The notes under the pieces: generated by a model | Told to the model about the DNA's origin: nothing | The model's input: the letters and a program-made list of their open reading frames with translations, nothing else | Databases searched by the model: none | Program-made: the position numbers and the translations under genes | In this document: piece after piece, positions 29,037 through 34,667 of the stretch | Position numbering within the stretch: the first letter of the stretch is position 1 | Layout of the letters: every line of letters begins with the position of its first letter | Assembly (NCBI GenBank): GCA_024709845.1 | Contig: JANJVX010000243.1 | Location: forward strand, 1-34,667 | Direction: 5' to 3' | DNA: 34,667 nucleotides | Source: Burkholderiaceae bacterium | GTDB taxonomy: Bacteria > Pseudomonadota > Gammaproteobacteria > Burkholderiales > Burkholderiaceae_C

Positions 29037-30989
29037 TCAATTGCAGTAGTTTGGGTGGCTGAACTGAAAATTGCACACGCAGTGGGATCCATCCGAGTAG
29101 TCCTGCCAGCCCGTGACCTCCACTTCCACGATCTGGGCAAACATGTCCACCGCCATGTCGAATGCAAAACCAATACCGGCGTTCTTCACATCCTTTCCGA
29201 AGTCCTTGAAGTTGGTCGCCACCTCTTTGATCACGCCGCCAACGGCCTTGATGCCGATCACGCTGTAGCCCGCAATCTTGGTGCTCGACGCCTTGTCAAT
29301 CACGTCGCCGGCATAAGTCAGCATTTCCAGCATCGGGCCCACCCATGAGCGTCCGCCCACGTAGTAGGACATGGCGGCGCGTATGACATAGGCGCTGGTC
29401 TTGATGATCCGCTGCTTGGTGGACTTCCAGGCGTTTTGCGTCCAGTGGATGTTCCAGTAGTCGCCCACCTGGTTGTGGATGATCCATTCGCTCATGCACA
29501 CACGGCTGCCACGCCCGAATCTGCCCGTGCAGGCCGCGTACTTGCTGTTGGTGCAGTTCCAGTAAAAGTTGCCAATCCGCACATGGTCCAGCCCCTGTCC
29601 CAGGTTCTCGGCGCTGGCACTGCACTGGCCACCCGCGGCGGCACGCAGGGCGATGCGCTGGTACGGCGTGACCACGGAAAAGCCTTGCGGCACTCCGGGG
29701 GCGGTGCTGGCCAGGGGCACCAGTTCCAAGGCCCCCGAGGACGTCGCGCAGGCCAACGAGTCGCCCACCTGCAGCACCTGGCCCGCGCTGTTGTGCAGGC
29801 AGGTGGTGCCATATTCTCCGGTCACGCCGTCGGCGGCATCCATGGCGGCGCTGTAGGTTTGCAGCATGACGTCGGCTGGTGCCAAGCCCTGCAAGTGCGC
29901 GGGCGTCAGCCCGGCGTGCAGCATGCTGGGTGCGGCTTCCCAGGCGTCCACGTCGCGCAGGCAGTCGGCATCGCTGGCCGCGCGCGCCATGCCAGAAACA
30001 AGCCCGAGCGTCTGTTGCGCCAGCTCAGGTGCGGGCACAAATGAAACCATCAGGTCAGAGGAGGGAATGTCCAGCGTCTGGATGTTGCCGATCAACTGGC
30101 TGAACAAGGCCAGGTTGTCGGCCGCTGCAGCCACCTGCGCCTGCGTCAGGTACCCCTTGCCCGGCTCCACGGCTGCCGTGTGCAGCAACGCCAGGTTGTC
30201 CACATAAAAATGTGCCGTCAGGCTGATCTGATAGTTCCATTGGGCCGCGCCGGGCGGCACGAACACCGCGTTGGACTGAGCCACGTAGCTTGCCACGCCA
30301 TCCGTGTCGGCCAGCAGGCGCGAGCAGCCGGGCAGCGGGTTGCCGGGTGTGGTCAGCCGCTGGGCGGGCAGTGTCATGGCCACTGTCACCAGTGTCTGTG
30401 CCAATTCGTGGCTGCCGTCACCATCCTCGTCCGAGCGCTCGCCGCTGGACAACGAAATGGCATCAATGCGCAGCCCCTGCAGACTGCTGGCGCTGCGGGT
30501 GTCCACCGCCGCCCACTGGGGGTAGCTCTGCACCATGGTGCGCAGCGCATTCTGGGTATCGGTCTGGCCCAGCAGGCGGCTGTAGTAGGCGGCCAGCCCG
30601 GCTTCGGCCTGCGCGATGGTGTTGTCGCCCAGCTTCACTGCCAGGTCATCGCGCCCCAGGCCGAACGACCACACGGGTGCGTCGGCCGTGCCTTTGAGCG
30701 TCGTGGCCAGTGCCTCCATGCGCACCGTGGGCACCGAAGTGAGCAGGGCGGCTGTGGACGAAGCGCGCAGCGCATAGTGCCGCGAATGCGTGAACTGAAG
30801 GCTGCGTGGCGCCGCTGGGTCGGGGATGAGATCCTGCACCCGGGCGCTGGCCGGAATGTGCATGTCTGCGGGCGGCTGCGGGTCGTCCGAGCCCATGCAA
30901 CCCGTCAGGGCCAGGGTGCTGGCGGCCAGCAGCCCCGCACGCCGCAGCCAGGGCGCAACCCGCGCGCCAGAAAGAAGAGACCTGTCCAT
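29037..30989 (-). CDS. Large lipoprotein of unknown function
   Basis: I do not recognise this 650-residue protein. The N-terminus is a lipoprotein signal: basic residues, a hydrophobic core and the lipobox LTGC (cysteine 31) followed by Met-Gly-Ser-Asp. It should be lipid-anchored and sent to the outer membrane. The middle has helical Ala/Leu-rich segments (YFYSW-type motifs are absent). The part after about residue 400 is rich in cysteine, Tyr, Trp and Asn (IGNFYWNCTNSKYAACTG). A glycine/alanine-rich amphipathic stretch follows (AGYSVIGIKAVGGVIKEVA), then a C-terminal CVCNFQFSHPNYCN, so disulfides are likely. AAAGG 6 nt before ATG 30989 supports the start; the frame is open to 31121. It is a single-gene unit ending in an intrinsic terminator. 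Confidence 0.75.
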   Translation of the reverse strand: MDRSLLSGARVAPWLRRAGLLAASTLALTGCMGSDDPQPPADMHIPASARVQDLIPDPAAPRSLQFTHSRHYALRASSTAALLTSVPTVRMEALATTLKGTADAPVWSFGLGRDDLAVKLGDNTIAQAEAGLAAYYSRLLGQTDTQNALRTMVQSYPQWAAVDTRSASSLQGLRIDAISLSSGERSDEDGDGSHELAQTLVTVAMTLPAQRLTTPGNPLPGCSRLLADTDGVASYVAQSNAVFVPPGAAQWNYQISLTAHFYVDNLALLHTAAVEPGKGYLTQAQVAAAADNLALFSQLIGNIQTLDIPSSDLMVSFVPAPELAQQTLGLVSGMARAASDADCLRDVDAWEAAPSMLHAGLTPAHLQGLAPADVMLQTYSAAMDAADGVTGEYGTTCLHNSAGQVLQVGDSLACATSSGALELVPLASTAPGVPQGFSVVTPYQRIALRAAAGGQCSASAENLGQGLDHVRIGNFYWNCTNSKYAACTGRFGRGSRVCMSEWIIHNQVGDYWNIHWTQNAWKSTKQRIIKTSAYVIRAAMSYYVGGRSWVGPMLEMLTYAGDVIDKASSTKIAGYSVIGIKAVGGVIKEVATNFKDFGKDVKNAGIGFAFDMAVDMFAQIVEVEVTGWQDYSDGSHCVCNFQFSHPNYCN

Positions 30990-31151
30990 GCAAGACCTTT
31001 CAGCGGGGCGTATTGAAATGCGTCCACCGGCCCTGCAAGACCACTGCCCCACCAACCTTGCCCTGCAGGCAACTTTTTGTAACACGGGCGTTTCCGGGCA
31101 CCAAGGCGTTTTTGGCCGCAACAGGCCGATCCGATCCAGGAACAGTGACTA

Positions 31152-31168
31152 TTTGATCTGGGTTTGAT
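31152..31168. promoter_or_regulatory. Direct repeat in the lipoprotein promoter region
   Basis: TTTGAT occurs at 31152-31157 and 31163-31168, an 11-bp spacing (one helical turn) typical of OmpR/PhoB-class sites. It is framed by AGTGAC (31144-31149) and GTCACT (31173-31178). It is about 160 bp upstream of the lipoprotein ATG and overlaps the end of the next gene. The regulator is unknown. Confidence 0.35.
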
Positions 31169-31173
31169 ACAGG

Positions 31174-31791
31174 TCACTCGACTTGCACCGCCTCCACATA
31201 CAACAGTTCGCACGAATCAGCCCCGGAATCCGTGCGCGAGAGCGAACTCGTCCAGCGCCATCCGCTGGGGTGCGTAGCCTCTACCAGCAGGCCGCGCAAG
31301 CGGACGAACTCGCCCCCGCGCACCTTTCGCAGTGCGCGTTCCACGGCAGCGTTGGCAGGAATCAGGTGCATGTTGGCCGACGACGCCACGATCTCCGGCA
31401 CCGGAATGGGCGGCTGGTCGCGCCACGAATAGAAGTACCAGCGCCGCCCCTGCGAGATGTTCAGGCGCTCGAACACCGCCGGGTCGGCCATGCGCTGCCA
31501 GCCCAGGGCCAGGTCGAGCGGTGAGAGGTCGGCCTCCATGCCCAGGTAGTAATCCTCGCGCCGCAGCACCTTGGCCTGCACCGTCAGCCGCGCCAGCGGC
31601 CGCAGCGTGAAGCCCTTGAAGGCAAACGCCGCCTCGGTGGCGGGCGTCTGCTGCGGGCTCTGGCTTTGCACCTGCTGCGCCAGGGTGGGGCCTTGCAGCG
31701 CGGGCTCGGACACGCGAGTGCGCACCGCCTCGACGGCAAAAAACGCCGCAATCAGGGCGGCGCCGATTTTGAGGACGGTCAGGGGGGACAT
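31174..31791 (-). CDS. Membrane-anchored conserved hypothetical protein
   Basis: I cannot name a family. The 205-residue protein has one N-terminal membrane helix (about residues 4-20, VLKIGAALIAAFFAVEAV), then a Gln/Thr/Pro linker and a soluble domain rich in Trp/Tyr (LDLALGWQRMADPAVF, GRRWYFYSWRDQPPIP, IVASSANMHLIPAN). It ends in WRWTSSLSRTDSGADSCEL. The segment EIVASSANMHLIPAN and the short all-beta look suggest an exported domain on the periplasmic side. The frame is open to 31935, but ATG 31791 directly precedes the membrane helix. It lies 40 bp after the methyltransferase stop on the same strand and may share its transcript, though a functional tie is not evident. Confidence 0.65.
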   Translation of the reverse strand: MSPLTVLKIGAALIAAFFAVEAVRTRVSEPALQGPTLAQQVQSQSPQQTPATEAAFAFKGFTLRPLARLTVQAKVLRREDYYLGMEADLSPLDLALGWQRMADPAVFERLNISQGRRWYFYSWRDQPPIPVPEIVASSANMHLIPANAAVERALRKVRGGEFVRLRGLLVEATHPSGWRWTSSLSRTDSGADSCELLYVEAVQVE

Positions 31792-31831
31792 GGCGGCGAA
31801 TCGGCAGGGCAGGGTACAGGCAACCGGTGCA

Positions 31832-34667
31832 TCAACCCCGCCAGGCCATACCGTCCTGCGTCTGCACCGCCTGCGCACGGCCCAGGGCTTCCAGCGTTTG
31901 CAGCAGGGTGGGCAGGCCCTTCTTCCAGGGGCCACGGCCTTTGAAGCGGGCTTCGAGGGCGCTCAGGCTGAGCGGCACGGGGCTGGCGGCCAGCGCAGCG
32001 GCCACGGCGCGCACCTGTTCGGGGAGCTGGGGGGGCCAGGGGTGCTGGGCGGGTTTGGTTTGCTCTTGTTTTGATAGCGATTTGTCACTATCAAAATCGG
32101 CCTCTGGCGCTTGTTCCTCTTGCGCAAGCAGCTCCTGTTTTTGCACTGAATTTTGCGGGTTTTGAAACGCGGGCCGCAGCCAGCGCACGCGGCCCTGGGC
32201 TTCCTCAAGGGCGCGCTGGGTGTTGAGCTGCACCAGGTGGGCCAGGATGTCGTCGGTGCTGGCCGTGGCGCTCAAGCCGTAGGCTGCCAGCACGGCAGCG
32301 TCCAGTTCGTCGTGCAGCTCGCGCAGCACGCCCACCAGGCCCTGGGCATGCTGGATTTTCTCTTTGGCGGTGAGTGCGCGGCCTTCGCGCAGGGCCGCCA
32401 GCACGTTGTAAATGCCGGTGAGGGTGAGGCCGGTGTTGCCGGATTCGGGCGCCAGCACGCGCTTGCGGTGCTGGTCGATCTGCTCGGCGAGGTGGGCGAT
32501 GCGTTCGCGGAGTTGCGGGGTCAGGCCGGTGTCTTCGTCGGGGAAGGGGAATTTTTCAAAGCAATCGCTGTGGTTGTAGGTGGAGTCGTTTCCGACGCCC
32601 AGCCAGCCACCGGTCTGATTGGCAAAGGTGACGTGTGTTGACGATTGAAGGACTCCCAGCGCAAAAGCATCAGCTAATGCGACGATCAATACTTTGGTTT
32701 CGGGGAGTGACGTGGCTTCCGTGAGTTGAAAAATTCGGTGTCGTGCGGTGCGTGAAGTGACGATGAACCCCGTGAGACCTTCAAGTGCAGCGCGAAATTT
32801 CGAGCGCGTCTCGGCATGTCTCCACCATTGAAGCCGATAGGATTCGCGCGGATTGAGGTCCCTATCCGGCTTGACTCGGTCGAACAGCCATTGATAGACG
32901 CTGGGGTGTTGGTCGCGGAGGGTGACGCCATCAAAACCAAAGGTGTCGATCACATACTGCTCACGCATGGATTGCATGAGGTCTCTGCCGGTGAAATAGC
33001 GCTTGACCAACGCAGCGCTGCCTGCCGAGCGCATCGTTTCTGCTTCTATCGGTGTGAGGATGAACCCTTGCCCTGATAGCTGAACCCCGGGGCAAGCCAA
33101 TCCTTTATTGCCTTGCAATGTTTTCAAGTTGGCGATATCGGCGCCCACTGTCAAATCTGCATGCATCAGTCCAGTGGTTTGGGTCAGCGTCACGGTTGCT
33201 TCGCCGTGTTCACCGGGCTGCTCGTTTGTCACGGTGAGCAGTTGCCCTTCGTTGCTGCCTGCTGCCAGCACGGTCATGGCAATCCGCACGGCGGCGCCGT
33301 TCCCGCTGTCCACCCACGGGTGGTCGGCAATCGCCATTTCCAGGTGCGTGCCCTTGTCCAAAGCGGCTTGCACCACGCGGCGGTTGAACACCATGGTCAG
33401 GCTGTTGGTGGTGATCAGGCCCATGCGCCGGGTGTGACCAGCGGCCACCTGCGCGGCGGCGTGGTGCCACCAGAACATCACAAAGTCCGCGCTCTCAGGA
33501 ATCTCGGGCCAGGCGCCGCGCAGCGCTTGCACGTAGCCGTCGCCTAGCGCATCGCGCATTCGCTTGTTTCCAATGAACGGCGGATTCCCCACAATGAAAT
33601 CCGCCTGCGGCCACTGTGCCTGCCGGGCGCCCACGTAGCGCCATTGCGGCACCTGGGCGGCTTCGTCGGGCACCTGTGCGCCCGTCACAGGGTGGGTTTT
33701 GAAGGTGCGGCCGTCCCAGCGGCTGAGCAATTGGCCGTGGGTGTCGTAAGCCACTTCCTGCGCGTCCCAGGCCAGCACGGCGTCGCGGCATTCGATGTTG
33801 CCGTAGTTGTGCACCACGGGTTCGGCCACGCTGGCGGCGCCCCGGGTGCGGATGTGCCATTGCAGGTAGCCAATCCACAGCACCAGTTCGGCCAGGGCGG
33901 CGGCGCGTTCGTTCAGCTCGATGCCGCGCAGTTGCTGCAGCGTCACCGTTTCGCCTTCAAAGCCGAGCTGGTCTTGCGTGTGGCCGAGTGCTTCCAGCTG
34001 GTTGACGACTTCGCCCTCCAGGCGCTTGAGGTGTTCCAGCGTCACGTACAAAAAGTTGGCGCTGACGCAGGCTGGGTCGAGCACGCGGGTGGTGCACAGC
34101 TGGTGGTGGAATTTTTTGACCTCGGCGCGGGCCTCGGCCAGTTTGGCCTCTGCGGCCTTGCCTTGCAGCGTTGCGGCCTCGTGCGCCAACACGAGCGCTG
34201 AAGCCTGGGCGTCGGACCAGGCTGCGCGCAGGGGCTCGATCACGGTGGGCAGCACCAGGCGCTCCACATAGGCGCGGGGCGTGTAGTGGGCGCCCAGGGC
34301 ATGGCGCTCGGTGGGGTTGAGAGCGCGTTCGAGCAGGGTACCGAAGATGGCGGGCTCCACCTCGCGCCAGTTGCATTGGGCGGCGGCAATCAGCAAATCG
34401 ACCTGCTCGGGGGTGAGCAGCAGGCTGTAGCCGTCTTCGCCTGTGCCTTTGAAGAGCTTGCCGTTGAAGTGCAGCACGGGCTTGGCCAGTGCGGCGCTGA
34501 AGCCGCCCCGATCCATGTCGGCCCACAGGATGCGCAGCATCTGCTGCAGCGTGGCGGGGTCGTTGCGGTGGGTTTGCAACAGGCCCAGAAAGGCGCCTTT
34601 GGGCAGCAGTTCCACGTCTTCGGCAAACATGCTGAACAGACAGCGGGTGAGGTAGGCTGCTACTGTT
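31832..34667 (-). CDS. MmeI/DrmMI-like class I DNA methyltransferase, 5' end outside window
   Basis: The frame runs off the right edge. The codons before ATG 34630 read [12 protein letters not shown], the usual lead-in to [11 protein letters not shown] in this family, so the protein starts further upstream. About 944 residues are visible. These are large adenine-specific methyltransferases, either fused to a nuclease (MmeI, type IIL) or working in DISARM (DrmMI). Visible parts are a helical spacer, the methyltransferase core with motif [12 protein letters not shown], the family block [12 protein letters not shown], the target-recognition region (about 32560-33190, of visibly lower GC) and a C-terminal helical tail. 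Motif I reads DPACVSANF where the family has DPACGSGNF, so SAM binding may be lost. A dispersed repeat encodes part of the tail. Whether a nuclease domain precedes it cannot be seen. Confidence 0.85.
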   Translation of the reverse strand, partial: TVAAYLTRCLFSMFAEDVELLPKGAFLGLLQTHRNDPATLQQMLRILWADMDRGGFSAALAKPVLHFNGKLFKGTGEDGYSLLLTPEQVDLLIAAAQCNWREVEPAIFGTLLERALNPTERHALGAHYTPRAYVERLVLPTVIEPLRAAWSDAQASALVLAHEAATLQGKAAEAKLAEARAEVKKFHHQLCTTRVLDPACVSANFLYVTLEHLKRLEGEVVNQLEALGHTQDQLGFEGETVTLQQLRGIELNERAAALAELVLWIGYLQWHIRTRGAASVAEPVVHNYGNIECRDAVLAWDAQEVAYDTHGQLLSRWDGRTFKTHPVTGAQVPDEAAQVPQWRYVGARQAQWPQADFIVGNPPFIGNKRMRDALGDGYVQALRGAWPEIPESADFVMFWWHHAAAQVAAGHTRRMGLITTNSLTMVFNRRVVQAALDKGTHLEMAIADHPWVDSGNGAAVRIAMTVLAAGSNEGQLLTVTNEQPGEHGEATVTLTQTTGLMHADLTVGADIANLKTLQGNKGLACPGVQLSGQGFILTPIEAETMRSAGSAALVKRYFTGRDLMQSMREQYVIDTFGFDGVTLRDQHPSVYQWLFDRVKPDRDLNPRESYRLQWWRHAETRSKFRAALEGLTGFIVTSRTARHRIFQLTEATSLPETKVLIVALADAFALGVLQSSTHVTFANQTGGWLGVGNDSTYNHSDCFEKFPFPDEDTGLTPQLRERIAHLAEQIDQHRKRVLAPESGNTGLTLTGIYNVLAALREGRALTAKEKIQHAQGLVGVLRELHDELDAAVLAAYGLSATASTDDILAHLVQLNTQRALEEAQGRVRWLRPAFQNPQNSVQKQELLAQEEQAPEADFDSDKSLSKQEQTKPAQHPWPPQLPEQVRAVAAALAASPVPLSLSALEARFKGRGPWKKGLPTLLQTLEALGRAQAVQTQDGMAWRG
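32069..32134. repeat. Dispersed Comamonadaceae-type repeat, copy D (inside the methyltransferase gene)
   Basis: TTTTGATAG (32069-32077) and CTATCAAAA (32088-32096) form a perfect 9-bp dyad. They are followed by tcggcctctggcgctt and ttgcgcaagcagct, the other blocks of the family. On the minus strand it is translated as [18 protein letters not shown] within the C-terminal tail, keeping the frame. Confidence 0.75.

Noticed and set aside
34628-34630. ATG 34630 as the true methyltransferase start
   Set aside because: The in-frame residues before it continue the family pattern, so the gene starts beyond the window edge.
31832-34667. A complete DISARM or BREX defence island
   Set aside because: Only the methyltransferase end is visible. 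The two flanking genes on the left (anchored hypothetical and lipoprotein) have no helicase, PLD, PglZ or similar motif.

Overview
The window is GC-rich, densely packed DNA from a betaproteobacterium, most likely a member of the Comamonadaceae (Acidovorax/Alicycliphilus-like). This rests on the gene families, the codon use, and a dispersed short repeat with gcgctt/aagcgc arms and a GCTATT-N5-AATAGC palindrome that I associate from memory with that family. No tRNA, rRNA, CRISPR array, insertion sequence or prophage is visible, and no gene-free stretch exceeds 300 bp.

Layout. 1-4100 (+): the end of alaS, then a membrane-bound HD-GYP c-di-GMP phosphodiesterase. 4134-9042 (-): a LysR regulator, then a tightly packed run of FAD oxidoreductase, gluQ, trmB and a diguanylate cyclase (DGC). 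The LysR gene diverges from a pirin gene (9146-9847, +). 9922-13277 (-): a SulP transporter, a second DGC and a FlhG/MinD-like ATPase. 13346-15728 (+): cystathionine beta-lyase, a DUF2189 membrane protein behind an FNR-like box, and a small basic protein. 15738-17105: a divergent tesA-like esterase and ybbA-like ABC ATPase. 17189-18675 (+): rlmB and a sirtuin. 18676-19266 (-): cytochrome c4. 19489-25211 (+): a Tat-type substrate-binding protein and a 1449-residue five-PAS hybrid histidine kinase, facing a REC-GGDEF response regulator (25225-26133, -). 26332-27503 (-): a two-gene chromate transporter. 27663-28508 (+): a FAH-family enzyme. 28509-28793 (-): a tandem-repeat DUF6150-like protein. 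29037-30989 (-): an unrecognised 650-residue lipoprotein. 31174-31791 (-): an unrecognised anchored protein. 31832 to the right edge (-): a 5'-truncated MmeI/DrmMI-like DNA methyltransferase.

Themes. Cyclic-di-GMP signalling is prominent: one HD-GYP and three GGDEF proteins, all with intact catalytic motifs and, for the DGCs, an RxxD inhibitory site. tRNA and rRNA modification is represented by gluQ, trmB and rlmB. The most unusual observations are: (i) a methyltransferase whose SAM-binding motif I reads DPACVSANF where the family has DPACGSGNF; (ii) a dispersed repeat present in four clear copies, two of them inserted in frame and translated inside gluQ and the methyltransferase; (iii) an HD-GYP domain split by about 160 extra residues; (iv) several genes whose -10-like hexamer lies 6-7 nt before the start codon with no Shine-Dalgarno, suggesting leaderless mRNAs; and (v) an FNR-like site in front of an uncharacterised membrane protein. 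I did not recognise a complete new defence or metabolic system. The methyltransferase end is the likeliest edge of one, but its neighbours lie outside the window.
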